Assembly: GCF_900090205.1 (NCBI RefSeq)
Contig: NZ_LT607802.1
Location: 1,187,215 to 1,251,214 of the forward strand
Length of the DNA stretch: 64,000 bases
DNA from: Vogesella sp. LIG4
GTDB lineage: Bacteria > Pseudomonadota > Gammaproteobacteria > Burkholderiales > Chromobacteriaceae
Direction of reading: 5' to 3'
Made by a program: the position numbers and the translations under genes. A model generated the notes under the pieces. That model did no database searches. It saw nothing but the letters and a program-made list of their open reading frames with translations, and was not told the origin of the DNA. Positions 46,055-56,009 of this stretch are shown piece by piece. How positions within the stretch are numbered: position 1 is the stretch's first letter; every line of letters begins with the position of its first letter.

Positions 46055-46654
46055 TCAACTCCCGCTCTTGAAGCCCGGCATGCCGCGCGCCAGTTCGCTG
46101 CCGGCCAGCGGCAGCGCCGCTTTCACTGCCGCGGCGAAGTCGGCCTGCACCTCTTCCAGCGGCAGGTTGCGGCGGAAAAAGTCGGCCCACACGAACTCGG
46201 CAAACGCCGTCGGCGTCTTGTCGTAGCCGCCGGCGTTGCGTACGTAGCCGGCCAGTGAGCGGTAGACATCGTCGACCAGTTTTTCCAGGTGGCGCGGAAT
46301 GCAGGCGTACACATGGCGCACGCCGTTTTCGTCCAGCGGATGCACCCAGTGCTTGTTGTCCATCGCCAGCCAGAAGGCATCGCCGGACAAGTGGGAAAAA
46401 TCGGCTTCCACTTCAAAGAAGCCGCTGTCGACGCCGGCCTCGAATGCCGCGCGGCCCAGGTGGTGGTGGTCGGTGATGTACAGCTCGCCGCCGGCGCCCA
46501 GTACCGCCGGAATCGGGTGTGCGCGCATGAATTCCAGTTGCTCGGCGGCTTTCAGCGCCGCCAGGTGTTTCTTCTTGTCGTGCACCTCGATCATGCCGAC
46601 GGTGAGCTGGGTCGGGTGCAGCTTGTGAATGGGCGCTTGCTGTAGCGTGCTCAT
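46055..46654 (-). CDS. ParB-like (ParBc_2) nuclease-family protein
   Basis: Starting at the ATG at 46654 the product is 199 residues. The N-terminal half looks like the ParBc_2 family: IHKLHPTQLTVGMIEVHDKKKHLAAL, RAHPIPAVLGAGGELYITDHHHLGRAAFEAG, where DHHHLGRA resembles the ParB CTP/nuclease motif. There is no helix-turn-helix or centromere-binding module, so it is not a chromosome partition protein; it may be an enzyme. The gene is followed by a BPSS1780-like membrane protein gene 44 bases upstream. Confidence 0.7.
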   Translation of the reverse strand: MSTLQQAPIHKLHPTQLTVGMIEVHDKKKHLAALKAAEQLEFMRAHPIPAVLGAGGELYITDHHHLGRAAFEAGVDSGFFEVEADFSHLSGDAFWLAMDNKHWVHPLDENGVRHVYACIPRHLEKLVDDVYRSLAGYVRNAGGYDKTPTAFAEFVWADFFRRNLPLEEVQADFAAAVKAALPLAGSELARGMPGFKSGS

Positions 46655-46698
46655 CGCGTTCTCCCAAGTGTGTGGCGGCAGGCTTGCGGCCAACCTTA

Positions 46699-47430
46699 TC
46701 AACGTTGCGGCAGCCCGTCGCCGAACACGTCCTGCCAGGCGGTGTAGACGGTGACGAACATCACCGGCAGCCACAGCAACAGGCCCAGCCCGGCCGGCAG
46801 CAGCGCCAGCAGCAGCAGTGCCGACAGCACCAGCCCGCACAGCAGTACCGCCTGCCAGTTGAGCAGGCCGCCGGCCAGGCTGCGGCGCATGGCGCGCAGC
46901 GGGTCGAAGCCGCCCAGTACCACCGCCGCCGGTGCGAACCAGTACAGCAGCGAGGCGATGAACAGGCCGCCGGCCATCAGCGACATGCCCACCATCTGCG
47001 TGCCCAGCGGCAGCGCCTGCATCTTCTGCGGGTCGTGCATGCCGCCCATCATGGCCATCAGCAACAGCATGATCAGCAGCATGGTCAGTACCAGCAGGCC
47101 GAAATAGCTCAGCCCCAGCCCGATCAGCGGCCGGGCGTGCTCCTGGAACGCCGCCAGCACCTCCTGCGGCCGCAGGGTGGCGCCGCGGTCGGCGCGCCTG
47201 GCCGCCAGTACGAAGCTGCCGGCGAACACCGGCGACAGCATGATGGCCAGCAACTGCCCCAGCCCCGGCAGCAGGCCGAACAGCAGGTGCAGCAACAGGT
47301 AGCTGGCGGCGAACAGTATCCAGGTCAGCGGCTGCTCGCGTACCAGGTAGAAGGCTTGCGCCACCCAGTACCAGCCATGCACAGCCGGCACGCGCCGTGG
47401 CGGAAAGGCATGCGAAGGGGGTGATTGCAT
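46699..47430 (-). CDS. BPSS1780-like membrane protein
   Basis: The ATG at 47430 gives 243 residues; a longer frame to 47571 lacks a site. About six hydrophobic segments, in three hairpins, fit the BPSS1780 family of inner-membrane proteins (SPVFAGSFVLAARRADRG, SYFGLLVLTMLLIMLLLM, FDPLRAMRRSL). Its function is unknown. It is upstream of the ParB-like gene on the same strand with a uptake-like motif between. It diverges from tkt. Confidence 0.7.
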   Translation of the reverse strand: MQSPPSHAFPPRRVPAVHGWYWVAQAFYLVREQPLTWILFAASYLLLHLLFGLLPGLGQLLAIMLSPVFAGSFVLAARRADRGATLRPQEVLAAFQEHARPLIGLGLSYFGLLVLTMLLIMLLLMAMMGGMHDPQKMQALPLGTQMVGMSLMAGGLFIASLLYWFAPAAVVLGGFDPLRAMRRSLAGGLLNWQAVLLCGLVLSALLLLALLPAGLGLLLWLPVMFVTVYTAWQDVFGDGLPQR

Positions 47431-47641
47431 CGACTGTCGGCTCCGTTTTGATGACGCCATGATCAAGTACGGCGGCATGGTAATTTTATTACGGCGCAAA
47501 GCCAGCACCGGCGCGGGTTGGCGAGGTTGCCGCGCTGCGGCAAAATCGGCGATAATCCCATGATTTCGCAACGGTTAGACCGCCGCCAACAGCGGCGCGA
47601 CACTGTTGCTCCGGCTCCCTACATCTTGAGGTTTTCCCCGA

Positions 47642-49633
47642 ATGGTCACCCGAACCGAGCTAGCCAATGCCGTGCGTTTCCTGTCCATGGACGCCGTGGA
47701 AAAGGCAAAATCCGGTCACCCCGGCGCCCCGATGGGCATGGCGGATATCGCTGAAGTATTGTGGCGCGATCATCTGAAACACAACCCCGCCCATCCGGAC
47801 TGGGCCAACCGCGACCGCTTCGTGCTGTCCAACGGCCATGGCTCGATGCTGCTGTACAGCCTGCTGCACCTCACCGGCTACGACCTGTCGATCGAAGACC
47901 TCAAGAACTTCCGCCAACTGCACAGCCGCACCCCGGGCCACCCGGAATACGGCTACGCACCGGGCGTGGAGACCACCACCGGCCCGCTGGGCCAGGGCAT
48001 CACCAACGCGGTGGGCCTGGCGCTGGCCGAGAAGATCCTGGCTGCCGAATTCAACCGTGACGGCTTCCAGGTAGTGGATCACTACACCTACGCCTTCATG
48101 GGCGATGGCTGCCTGATGGAAGGCATCAGCCATGAAGCCTGCTCGCTGGCCGGCACCTGGGGCCTCAACAAGCTGATCGGCTTCTACGACGACAACGGCA
48201 TCTCCATCGACGGCGACGTGGATGGCTGGTTCACCGACGACACCCCGGCGCGCTTCGAAGCCTACGGCTGGCAGGTGATCCGCAACGTGGACGGCCACGA
48301 TGCGCAGGAAATCCAGACCGCCATCGACACCGCCAAGAAGAGCAGCGACCGCCCCACCCTGATCTGCTGCAAGACCCTGATCGGCAAGGGCGCCCCGAAC
48401 AAGGAAGGTGGCCACGACGTGCACGGCTCGCCGCTGGGCAGCGCCGAGATCGCCGCCGCACGCGCCAACCTGCAATGGGCCTACGAGCCGTTCGTGGTGC
48501 CGCAGACCATCTACGAAGCCTGGGATTGCCGCGCCAAGGGCGCCGGCCTGCAGGCCGCGTGGGACAAGCTGTTCGCCGACTACGCCGCTGCTCACCCGGA
48601 ACTGGCTGCCGAGTTCATCCGCCGCATGAAAGGCGAGCTGCCGGCCGGCTGGAATGAACATGTTGCCGCCAAGATCGCTGCGGCCAACGACAAGGGCGAA
48701 ACCATCGCCACCCGCAAGGCGTCGCAGAACGCCATCGCCGCCTTCGCCGAGGTACTGCCGGAACTGGTGGGCGGCTCCGCCGACCTCACCCCGTCCAACC
48801 TCACCAACTGGCCGGGTTCGGTAGCGGTTACCCCGGAAGCCGGCGGTAACTACGTGCACTACGGTGTGCGCGAGTTCGGCATGGCCGCCATCCTCAACGG
48901 CCTGGCGCTGCATGGCGGCGTGAAGCCGTTCGGCGCCACCTTCCTGATGTTCAGCGAATACGCGCGCAATGCACTGCGCATGGCGGCGCTGATGAAGATC
49001 AACCCGGTGTTCGTGTTCACCCACGATTCCATCGGCCTGGGCGAAGACGGCCCCACCCACCAGCCGGTGGAACAGATCGCCACCCTGCGCCTGATCCCGA
49101 ACATGGCGGTATGGCGCCCGTGCGACACCGTGGAATCCATGGTGGCCTGGGCCGAGGCGCTGGCCGCCAAGGATCACCCGTCCTGCCTGATCTTCAGCCG
49201 CCAGAACCTGCCCTTCGTCACCCGTGACGCCGCGCAGATTGACGGCGTGAAAAAAGGCGGCTACGTGCTGCGCGATGCGGCGGGCGCCAAGGCCGTGCTG
49301 ATCGCTACCGGTTCCGAAGTGGAGCTGGCGCTGAAGGCGCAGGAAGCCCTGGCCGCCGAAGGCATCGCGGTACGCGTGGTTTCCATGCCGTGCACCCGCG
49401 CCTTCGACCAGCAGGACAAGGCCTACATCGCCTCGGTACTGCCGGCAGGCGTGCCGCGCGTGGCCATCGAGGCCGGCGTGACCGACGGCTGGCGCAAGTA
49501 CGTGGGCCTGGAAGGCGAAGTTGTCGGTATCGACCACTTCGGCGAATCCGCCCCGGCCGGCGTGCTGTTCAAGGAATTCGGCTTTACCGTGGAAAACGTG
49601 GTCGCCAAGACCAAGAACGTCATCCGCGCATAA
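47642..49633 (+). CDS. tkt: Transketolase
   Basis: Transketolase moves two-carbon units in the pentose phosphate and, potentially, Calvin pathways. The 663-residue product has the TPP motif [18 protein letters not shown] with the trailing [11 protein letters not shown], the catalytic His in [10 protein letters not shown], and the C-terminal [16 protein letters not shown] region. The length and sequence are those of class I bacterial TktA. It opens the tkt-gap-pgk-fba block, all on the plus strand. A terminator-like stem follows. A uptake-like motif lies at 48679. Confidence 0.97.
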   Translation: MVTRTELANAVRFLSMDAVEKAKSGHPGAPMGMADIAEVLWRDHLKHNPAHPDWANRDRFVLSNGHGSMLLYSLLHLTGYDLSIEDLKNFRQLHSRTPGHPEYGYAPGVETTTGPLGQGITNAVGLALAEKILAAEFNRDGFQVVDHYTYAFMGDGCLMEGISHEACSLAGTWGLNKLIGFYDDNGISIDGDVDGWFTDDTPARFEAYGWQVIRNVDGHDAQEIQTAIDTAKKSSDRPTLICCKTLIGKGAPNKEGGHDVHGSPLGSAEIAAARANLQWAYEPFVVPQTIYEAWDCRAKGAGLQAAWDKLFADYAAAHPELAAEFIRRMKGELPAGWNEHVAAKIAAANDKGETIATRKASQNAIAAFAEVLPELVGGSADLTPSNLTNWPGSVAVTPEAGGNYVHYGVREFGMAAILNGLALHGGVKPFGATFLMFSEYARNALRMAALMKINPVFVFTHDSIGLGEDGPTHQPVEQIATLRLIPNMAVWRPCDTVESMVAWAEALAAKDHPSCLIFSRQNLPFVTRDAAQIDGVKKGGYVLRDAAGAKAVLIATGSEVELALKAQEALAAEGIAVRVVSMPCTRAFDQQDKAYIASVLPAGVPRVAIEAGVTDGWRKYVGLEGEVVGIDHFGESAPAGVLFKEFGFTVENVVAKTKNVIRA

Positions 49634-49639
49634 CACACA

Positions 49640-49669
49640 GGCCGCCCCCGTACGCGAGGGGCGGCCGTT
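49640..49669 (+). terminator. Hairpin after tkt
   Basis: GGCCGCCCC and GGGGCGGCC pair around GTACGCGA and are followed by GTTTCATTT. The T run is short. It may attenuate rather than fully stop transcription into gap. Confidence 0.6.
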
Positions 49670-49751
49670 TCATTTGTAGTGCCACCAGATCGGCAAAAGC
49701 CGGCAGACATGGGCACTTTCCGGTTTCAGACATTTTCTTGGGAGAGAAAAC

Positions 49752-50765
49752 ATGACCATCCGTATCGCGATCAACGGCTACGGCCGTATCGGCCGCCAGG
49801 CACTGCGCTCCATCTACGAATACAAGCTGCGTGGCGATTTCGAAATCGTTGCCGTGAATGCTTCCGGCGACCTGGCCACCAACGCGCACCTGACCAAGTT
49901 CGACACCGTGCACGGCCGTTTCGACGCCGATGTGAGCCACGACGAGCACAACCTGATCGTCAACGGCGACGTGATCCCGTTCTTCTCCACCCGCAACCCG
50001 GCCGAACTGCCGTGGGACAAGCTGCAGGTGGACCTGGTGCTGGAGTGCACCGGCTCGTTCACCACCAAGGAAAAGTGCCAGGCGCACCTGAACGCCGGCG
50101 CCAAGAAGGTGCTGATCTCCGCACCAGGCGGCGATGACGTGGATGCCACCATCGTTTACGGCGTGAACCACGACGTACTGCGCGCCGACATGACCGTGGT
50201 GTCCAACGCCTCCTGCACCACCAACTGCCTGGCCCCGGTGGCCAAGGCGCTGAACGACGCCATCGGCATCAAGAAGGGCCTGATGACCACCATTCACGCC
50301 TTCACCAACGACCAGGTGCTGACCGACGTGCGTCACAAGGACCTGCGCCGCGCCCGTTCCGCCACCGACAACCTGATCCCGACCAAGACCGGCGCCGCCA
50401 AGGCGGTAGGCCTGGTGCTGCCGGAGCTGAAGGGCCGTCTGGATGGCTTCTCGGTACGCGTGCCGACCATCAACGTATCGCTGGTGGACCTCACCTTCAC
50501 CGCCATGCGCGACACCACCAAGGACGAGATCAACGAGATCGTACTGAAGGCGGCCGAAGGCAGCATGAAGGGCACCCTGGGCTACAACACCCTGCCGCTG
50601 GTATCCAGCGACTTCAACCACAGCACCGAAGGCTCCATCTTCGACGCCACCCTGACCAAGGTAACCGGCGGCAATATGGTGAAAGTGCTGGCCTGGTACG
50701 ACAACGAGTGGGGCTTCTGCCAGCAGATGCTGAAAACCGCCAAGGCAATGTTCGAGGCGAAGTAA
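49752..50765 (+). CDS. gap: Glyceraldehyde-3-phosphate dehydrogenase, type I
   Basis: The 337-residue product has the NAD-binding start [19 protein letters not shown], the catalytic Cys in [12 protein letters not shown], and the WYDNEWGF C-terminal motif. It oxidises glyceraldehyde 3-phosphate in glycolysis. The ATG at 49752 follows TTGGGAGAG. The downstream 50766-51192 gap (427 bases) contains a uptake-like motif, a GGGTGGGCCGC palindrome near 50811 and a 263-base MITE-like element, not another gene. Confidence 0.97.
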   Translation: MTIRIAINGYGRIGRQALRSIYEYKLRGDFEIVAVNASGDLATNAHLTKFDTVHGRFDADVSHDEHNLIVNGDVIPFFSTRNPAELPWDKLQVDLVLECTGSFTTKEKCQAHLNAGAKKVLISAPGGDDVDATIVYGVNHDVLRADMTVVSNASCTTNCLAPVAKALNDAIGIKKGLMTTIHAFTNDQVLTDVRHKDLRRARSATDNLIPTKTGAAKAVGLVLPELKGRLDGFSVRVPTINVSLVDLTFTAMRDTTKDEINEIVLKAAEGSMKGTLGYNTLPLVSSDFNHSTEGSIFDATLTKVTGGNMVKVLAWYDNEWGFCQQMLKTAKAMFEAK

Positions 50766-50807
50766 ACCGGGACTGATGCGGCCAACCTGCGGGTTGGCGC
50801 CAGCCTG

Positions 50808-50838
50808 GTAGGGTGGGCCGCAAGCGGCCCACGCCAAT
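50808..50838. repeat. REP-like palindrome
   Basis: GGTGGGCCGC and GCGGCCCACGCC around AA form a short GC-rich stem, similar to dispersed palindromes seen in related Neisseriales. It precedes the MITE-like element. Confidence 0.5.
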
Positions 50839-50897
50839 AACCGATTTGCCGCTGCCCGGCTTACCGGCAGCAGCAGAGTGATAATGGCGGGCCCAGG

Positions 50898-51160
50898 AGC
50901 CTGTTCAATGTCTTTTGACGGCTGCGGCCGGCTTCTGCCGGATGCAGCGCTAGGAGAGAGTCCCGCCGCAGTGCCTTCACTGCCAGGGACGATCGACAAC
51001 GCGATGCGCCGGCAGAACCCGGCCCCGTAGGGCTGGCCCGGCAAACCGCCATCTGCGGCGTTGGCCGGCTTGGCCTTAGAATAACTAAGGCCTGCGCCGT
51101 CCGCCTGGCATCTGACTATTTGTCGGGCCAGCGCAGTCGCCAAAAGGCATTGAACAGGCT
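50898..51160. repeat. 263-base MITE-like element with 29-base inverted ends
   Basis: The left end AGCCTGTTCAATGTCTTTTG and the reverse of the right end AGCCTGTTCAATGCCTTTTG are nearly identical, and the match continues for about 29 bases with three differences. No reading frame of note lies inside. The structure is that of a non-autonomous transposable element. It sits between gap and pgk, and one uptake-like motif is just outside. Confidence 0.8.
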
Positions 51161-51192
51161 CTACACCCGCCCTGCCCAGCTGAGGAGAAAAC

Positions 51193-52365
51193 ATGCAATT
51201 CAAGAAACTCACCGACCTGGCCCTGGCCGGCAAGCGCGTACTGATCCGCGTGGACATGAACGTGCCGGTAAAAAATGGCGTGATCGGTGACGACACCCGC
51301 ATCCGCGCCAGCCTGCCGTCCATCGAGCACTGCCTCAAGGCCGGCGCCAGCGTGATCCTGATGACCCACCTGGGCCGCCCCACCGAAGGCGAGCCGAAGC
51401 CGGAAGACAGCCTGGCACCGGTAGCCGCCCGCCTGTCCGAACTGCTGGGCAAGGCCGTTGCCGTGTCCGACAACTGGCAGGCCGGCCTGCAGTTGGCCGC
51501 AGGTGACGTGGTGATGCTGGAGAACGTGCGCCTGAACAAGGGCGAGAAAAAGAACAACGAAGAGCTGGGCAAGGCATACGCCAGCCTGTGCGACATCTTC
51601 GTCAACGATGCTTTCGGCACCGCGCACCGCGCCGAAGCCTCCACCCATGCCGTGGCCAAGTTCGCCCCGACCGCCTGCGCCGGCGTACTGCTGGCTGCCG
51701 AGCTGGAAGCGCTGGGCAAGGCGCTGCAGGCGCCGGCCCGCCCGCTGGTGGCCATCGTTGCCGGCTCCAAGGTCTCGACCAAGCTCACCATCCTGGAAGC
51801 ACTGGCCGACAAGGTGGATCAGTTGATCGTGGGTGGTGGCATCGCCAACACCTTCCTGCTGGCCGAAGGCAAGACCATCGGCAAGTCGCTGGCCGAAGCC
51901 GACCTGGTGGAAGAGGCGAAGAAAGTCATCGCCAAGATCCGCGCCCGTGGTGGCGACGTGCCGCTGCCGAGCGACGTGGTGTGTGCCGGCGAGTTCGCCG
52001 AAACCGCCGCCGCCACGCTGAAGAACGTGGCCGAAGTGACTGCCGGCGACATGATCCTGGACATCGGCCCGCAATCGGCTGCCGAACTGGCCGCCATCGT
52101 GGCCCAGGCCGGCACCGTGGTGTGGAACGGCCCGGTGGGCGTGTTCGAGTTTGCGCAGTTCAGCGACGGCACCCGCGTGCTGGGCGAAGCCATCGCCAAG
52201 TCGCCGGCGTTCTCGATTGCCGGCGGTGGCGACACCCTGGCGGCCATCGCCAAGTTCGGCCTCACCGACGACATCAGCTACATCTCCACCGGTGGCGGCG
52301 CCTTCCTGGAATTCCTGGAAGGCAAGGAACTGCCGGCAGTGGCGATTCTGGCCGAGCGCGCTTAA
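51193..52365 (+). CDS. pgk: Phosphoglycerate kinase
   Basis: The 390-residue product starts at the ATG at 51193 (TGAGGAGAAAAC upstream) with [21 protein letters not shown], carries MTHLGRPT, and ends in the nucleotide-binding region [12 protein letters not shown] and GGGDTLAAI. It makes ATP from 1,3-bisphosphoglycerate. It is part of the tkt-gap-pgk-fba block, though separated from gap by the MITE-like element. A uptake-like motif lies at 51493. Confidence 0.97.
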   Translation: MQFKKLTDLALAGKRVLIRVDMNVPVKNGVIGDDTRIRASLPSIEHCLKAGASVILMTHLGRPTEGEPKPEDSLAPVAARLSELLGKAVAVSDNWQAGLQLAAGDVVMLENVRLNKGEKKNNEELGKAYASLCDIFVNDAFGTAHRAEASTHAVAKFAPTACAGVLLAAELEALGKALQAPARPLVAIVAGSKVSTKLTILEALADKVDQLIVGGGIANTFLLAEGKTIGKSLAEADLVEEAKKVIAKIRARGGDVPLPSDVVCAGEFAETAAATLKNVAEVTAGDMILDIGPQSAAELAAIVAQAGTVVWNGPVGVFEFAQFSDGTRVLGEAIAKSPAFSIAGGGDTLAAIAKFGLTDDISYISTGGGAFLEFLEGKELPAVAILAERA

Positions 52366-52369
52366 CAAG

Positions 52370-52470
52370 CCGCGGACGACCTGGCGAGCCAGAGCGGGGC
52401 AAGGCGAAGAGGTACTCGCCATGTAAGGTTCTGGCTGCAGGTCGTTGCTTGCGGCCAACGTTGGCCGCAA
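52370..52470. repeat. Diverged R1 fragment and motif palindrome
   Basis: The stretch GACCTGGCGAGCCAGAGCGG with GGCAAGGCG resembles an R1 repeat core. It is followed at 52450-52469 by the palindrome TGCGGCCAACGTTGGCCGCA, two uptake-like motifs head to head. The palindrome could act as a terminator for pgk. Confidence 0.5.
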
Positions 52471-52561
52471 CCGTTCACGCGCAATCGTGAACAGCATGTA
52501 ACTTGCCGGGTACAGGCCAGCGGCCTAGACTCGGCAAGACTGTTTTCAAGGAGCTGCGACC

Positions 52562-53194
52562 ATGGCATTCAATACCTGGCTGATCTTCGTGGTGACGGTG
52601 TTCTTCGTCTCCGCCACCCCCGGCCCCAACATGTTGCTGGCAATGAGCCACGGCATCCGCTTCGGCCTGCGCGGCGCACTGCCGACCATGGCCGGCCTGC
52701 TGCTGGCGCTGGGTCTGGTCATGGGCGGCTCCGCTGCCGGTCTGGGCGCGCTGCTGGCGGCCTCCGAGCTGCTGTTCTCCATCGTCAAGTACGCCGGCGC
52801 CGCCTACCTGGTGTGGCTGGGCTACCAGGCCTGGCGCGCGCCGGTAAGCGATACCGCTGCTGCCAGCGATGACGAGGGCGATAAAGTCGTCAGCGCCGGG
52901 CAGCGTTTTCGCACCGGCTTCCTGGTGGCGATGAGCAACCCGAAGGCCTTCGTATTCTTTACCGCGCTGTTCCCGCAGTTCATGCGTGCCGACGTGCCGC
53001 AGCTGCCGCAACTGGCGGTGCTGGCCGGCACTTTCTACGTGATCGAAAGCAGCTGGCAGCTGGTGTACGCCTTTGGCGGCGCCAAGCTCAAGCACTGGCT
53101 CACCAGCCCGCTGCGCCAGCGCCTGATGAACCGCTTTGCCGGCGGCTCCTTCATGGCGGCCGGCATCGCACTGAGCACCGTAAACCGCGCCTGA
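52562..53194 (+). CDS. LysE family amino-acid exporter
   Basis: The 210-residue membrane protein has the LysE/RhtB pattern: five to six helices, with TPGPNMLLAMSHGIRFGLRGAL at the start, a FRTGFLVAMSNPKAFVFFTALFPQF core and a C-terminal hydrophobic pair. It should export an amino acid or homoserine lactone-type solute. It sits unexpectedly between pgk and fba, where pyruvate kinase is often found in relatives. The ATG at 52562 follows AAGGAGCTGCG. Confidence 0.87.
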   Translation: MAFNTWLIFVVTVFFVSATPGPNMLLAMSHGIRFGLRGALPTMAGLLLALGLVMGGSAAGLGALLAASELLFSIVKYAGAAYLVWLGYQAWRAPVSDTAAASDDEGDKVVSAGQRFRTGFLVAMSNPKAFVFFTALFPQFMRADVPQLPQLAVLAGTFYVIESSWQLVYAFGGAKLKHWLTSPLRQRLMNRFAGGSFMAAGIALSTVNRA

Positions 53195-53281
53195 GCCAGG
53201 TCTGAACGGCCGCGCGGCCAACCTTTTTTCCGCGCCAGCCCCGGCTGGCGCGACAGCATTCAACTACTGGAGACTCGCCAC

Positions 53282-54346
53282 ATGGCACTCGTATCGATGC
53301 GTCAGCTGCTGGACCACGCAGCAGAATTCAGCTACGGCCTGCCGGCCTTCAACGTGAACAACCTGGAGCAGATGCGCGCCATCATGGAAGCCGCCGACAA
53401 GGTGGATGCTCCGGTGATCGTGCAGGCCTCCGCCGGTGCCCGCAAATACGCCGGCGCCCCGTTCCTGCGCCACCTGATCCTGGCCGCGGTGGAAGAATTT
53501 CCGCATATCCCGGTGGTGATGCACCAGGATCACGGCACCAGCCCGGACGTATGCCAGCGCTCCATCCAGCTGGGCTTCTCCTCGGTGATGATGGACGGCT
53601 CGCTGAAGAGCGACGGCAAGACCCCGGCCGACTACGACTACAACGTTGACGTCACCCGTACCGTGGTGAACTTCGCCCACGCCTGCGGCGTGTCGGTGGA
53701 AGGTGAAATCGGCTGCCTGGGCAGCCTGGAAACCGGCATGGCCGGCGAAGAAGACGGCGTGGGCGCCGAAGGCGTGCTGGACCACAGCCAGCTGCTGACC
53801 GACCCGGAAGAAGCCGCCCGCTTCGTGAAGGACACCGGCGTGGACGCACTGGCCATCGCCATCGGCACCAGCCACGGCGCTTACAAGTTCACCAAGAAGC
53901 CCACCGGCGACGTGCTGCGCATCGACCGCATCAAGGAAATCCACGCCCGCATCCCCAATACCCATCTGGTGATGCACGGCTCCTCCAGCGTGCCGCAGGA
54001 ATGGCTGCAGATCATCAACGAATTCGGCGGTGACCTGGGCGAGACCTACGGCGTGCCGGTGGAAGAGATCGTGGAAGGCATCAAGCACGGCGTGCGCAAG
54101 GTGAACATCGACACCGACCTGCGCCTGGCCTCCACCGGCGCCATCCGCCGTTTCCTGGCGCAGAACCCGAAAGAGTTCGACCCGCGCAAATACCTGAAGG
54201 TCTCCACCGACGCCATGCGCGACATCGTGCTGGCCCGCTACGAAGCCTTCGGCGCCGCCGGCATGGCTAGCAAGATCAAGCCGGTAAGCCTGGACAGCAT
54301 GGCCAATCTGTACCTGAAAGGCCAGCTGGCGCAGATCGTGAAGTAA
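53282..54346 (+). CDS. fba: Class II fructose-bisphosphate aldolase
   Basis: The 354-residue zinc aldolase begins [33 protein letters not shown] and has the zinc-binding MHQDHGTSP and MHGSSSVP motifs, with GTSHGAYKF. It cleaves fructose 1,6-bisphosphate, and the type is the one called Calvin-cycle class II in proteobacteria. It ends the central carbon block and is followed by a terminator. Confidence 0.96.
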   Translation: MALVSMRQLLDHAAEFSYGLPAFNVNNLEQMRAIMEAADKVDAPVIVQASAGARKYAGAPFLRHLILAAVEEFPHIPVVMHQDHGTSPDVCQRSIQLGFSSVMMDGSLKSDGKTPADYDYNVDVTRTVVNFAHACGVSVEGEIGCLGSLETGMAGEEDGVGAEGVLDHSQLLTDPEEAARFVKDTGVDALAIAIGTSHGAYKFTKKPTGDVLRIDRIKEIHARIPNTHLVMHGSSSVPQEWLQIINEFGGDLGETYGVPVEEIVEGIKHGVRKVNIDTDLRLASTGAIRRFLAQNPKEFDPRKYLKVSTDAMRDIVLARYEAFGAAGMASKIKPVSLDSMANLYLKGQLAQIVK

Positions 54347-54362
54347 TCACGCCCTGCCCATG

Positions 54363-54393
54363 CAAAACGCCACTCTGCGGAGTGGCGTTTTTT
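54363..54393 (+). terminator. Intrinsic terminator of fba
   Basis: AAAACGCCACT and AGTGGCGTTTT pair across CTGCGG with a run of T. It lies 17 bases after the fba stop. Confidence 0.9.
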
Positions 54394-54400
54394 ATTGCCC

Positions 54401-54420
54401 TGCGGCCAACGTTGGCCGCA
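54401..54420. repeat. Palindrome of two uptake-like motifs
   Basis: This is TGCGGCCAACGTTGGCCGCA, directly after the fba terminator. It is the fourth identical 20-base palindrome in the window. Confidence 0.65.
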
Positions 54421-54437
54421 TGGTTTTGCTCAACGAG

Positions 54438-54480
54438 CGGTAGGTTGGCGTCGAGCATAACGAGGCCCAACGTTTACCGT
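54438..54480. repeat. REP-like palindrome
   Basis: CGGTAGGTTGGCGTCGAGC and GAGGCCCAACGTTTACCG form an imperfect stem. The same ends occur near 30810-30850 (GTAGCTTGGGCCC ... GAAGCCCAACGTTTACCG). It separates fba and the HPP gene. Confidence 0.6.
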
Positions 54481-54499
54481 GAATGCATGTCTACCAGAG

Positions 54500-55657
54500 T
54501 CAGCCGGCATGCAGCCGGTCGCGGAACAGCGCGGCAATCAGGTCGGACTGGCTGATCATGCCCTGCAGCGTGCCGTCGTCGGTCAGCACCGGTACGTGGT
54601 GCAGGCCGCGCTCGGCGAACAGCGGCACCAGCTCCACCAAGTGCAGATCGGCACGCACGCTCACCACCGGGCTGCTCATGATGGCCGCCACGCGGTTGCT
54701 GCTGCCGCGGCCGCCCAGCAGCCGTGCCAGGCGCTCGCGCAGGCCTTCCGGCGTGCCGTCCAGCCGCTTGAGGAAGTCCACCAGCGACACCATGCCCACC
54801 ACCTGGCCGAACTCGCCGACCACCGGCAGCGCGCGCACCTTGTGGCGGCGCAGCAGGCGCCATGCCTCCTGCAGGCTGCTGTCCGGCGGCAGGCTCACTA
54901 CGTCGCGGGTCATGAAGTCGCGGCAGCGCACATCGCCCAGCCGGCGGCGGTAGGCGTGCATCTCGGCCAGGGTCATCACCTGCTCCAGGTCGTCGCGGCT
55001 GATGTCCAGCAGGTGGTTGAAGCCGGCCAGCGCCGCGTTGACGTCATCATCCAGAATACCCATGCGTGCCAGCGGCGTCGGGTCGCTGACCAGGTGGCGG
55101 TTCGGCGCCGGCAGCGCGCGCGGGTAGGGGCGGCGCAGCAGGTAGCGGTTCAGCGCCAGCGCTAGCAGCAGCATCAGCAAGGCATTGCAGGACACCAGTG
55201 CCACGAAGCCGAAGCCCATGGCGTGCACCGCCGGGCCGCCGATGACCGCGTTGAGGGCGATGGCGCCGCCGGGCGGGTGCAGGCAGCGCAGTGCGATCAT
55301 GGCAAAGATGGCCAGCCCGACAGCCAGGCCCGCCGCCAGCGCCGGTTGCGCCACGAAATGCGCGCACAGCACGCCCACGCTGGCCGATACCAGGTGGCCA
55401 CCCACCAGCGGCCACGGCTGTGCCAGCGGGCTGCTGGGCAGTGCGTACAGCAGCACTGCCGCTGCGCCCATGGAGGCCACCAGCATCGGCGCCGGGCCCA
55501 GCAGCCAGTGGGTGGTGAGGCCGGTGATGGCAATGGCCAGCAGCGATGCCAGGGTGACCGCCAACCGCTCGCGCTGGCCGATGACCAGCGGCTCCGGCCA
55601 CCAGCGCTTCAGTTGGCCGCGCAGTGCGGCCGGCAGGGATAGGGAATGGTTTTGCAT
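54500..55657 (-). CDS. HPP family membrane protein with CBS domains
   Basis: Starting at the ATG at 55657 (a GTG at 55693 is a longer option) the product is 385 residues. The N-terminal part (residues 20-185) has four to five helices with the HPP motif CLHPPGGAIALNAVIGG. The C-terminal half holds two CBS domains (MTRDVVSLPPDSSLQEAWRLL and MSSPVVSVRADLHLVELVPLF), which bind adenosine nucleotides. Related proteins are proposed nitrite or other anion transporters. The gene is monocistronic and convergent with fba. Confidence 0.88.
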   Translation of the reverse strand: MQNHSLSLPAALRGQLKRWWPEPLVIGQRERLAVTLASLLAIAITGLTTHWLLGPAPMLVASMGAAAVLLYALPSSPLAQPWPLVGGHLVSASVGVLCAHFVAQPALAAGLAVGLAIFAMIALRCLHPPGGAIALNAVIGGPAVHAMGFGFVALVSCNALLMLLLALALNRYLLRRPYPRALPAPNRHLVSDPTPLARMGILDDDVNAALAGFNHLLDISRDDLEQVMTLAEMHAYRRRLGDVRCRDFMTRDVVSLPPDSSLQEAWRLLRRHKVRALPVVGEFGQVVGMVSLVDFLKRLDGTPEGLRERLARLLGGRGSSNRVAAIMSSPVVSVRADLHLVELVPLFAERGLHHVPVLTDDGTLQGMISQSDLIAALFRDRLHAG

Positions 55658-55837
55658 CGAAGTATTGTAGGGAAGATGTATTTCATTTGTCACTTAGCGG
55701 CCGCACGTCCGGCCTGATTCATGCCAATGCCCTGGCGCAGGGACGCTGCTTTTTTGCCGGGCCCAACCGCCGGGGCCGGGCTCTGCCGGGCGCTGGCGTG
55801 AACAGACTTTGAACAGGCACTTAGGTACACTGTTGTC

Positions 55838-55981
55838 ATGAGCGAGCTTTTCTCCCCCCTGGAATGGGTCTTCGTCATCATCCTGGCGCTGGTGCCGCTG
55901 GCCGGCATCGCGCTGCATCTGTGGATCATGCTGCTGCGGCCGCCCAGGACGCCGCCGGACGAGCACGACAAGACCAGCTGA
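55838..55981 (+). CDS. 47-residue single-span membrane protein
   Basis: The ATG at 55838 starts a short frame with one hydrophobic helix (VFVIILALVPLAGIALHLWIMLL, about residues 11-33) and a charged, Pro-rich C-terminus. It lies 28 bases upstream of the AIM24-like gene and is probably co-transcribed. No upstream Shine-Dalgarno is strong. The family is unknown. Confidence 0.5.
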   Translation: MSELFSPLEWVFVIILALVPLAGIALHLWIMLLRPPRTPPDEHDKTS

Positions 55982-56009
55982 CAATCCCTCTATCGCGAAA
56001 GGAACCCGT

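Noticed and set aside
46055..46654. ParB-like gene as the chromosome partition ParB
   Set aside because: It lacks the helix-turn-helix and C-terminal dimer domain and has no parA neighbour, so it is a ParBc_2-type protein unlikely to bind parS.
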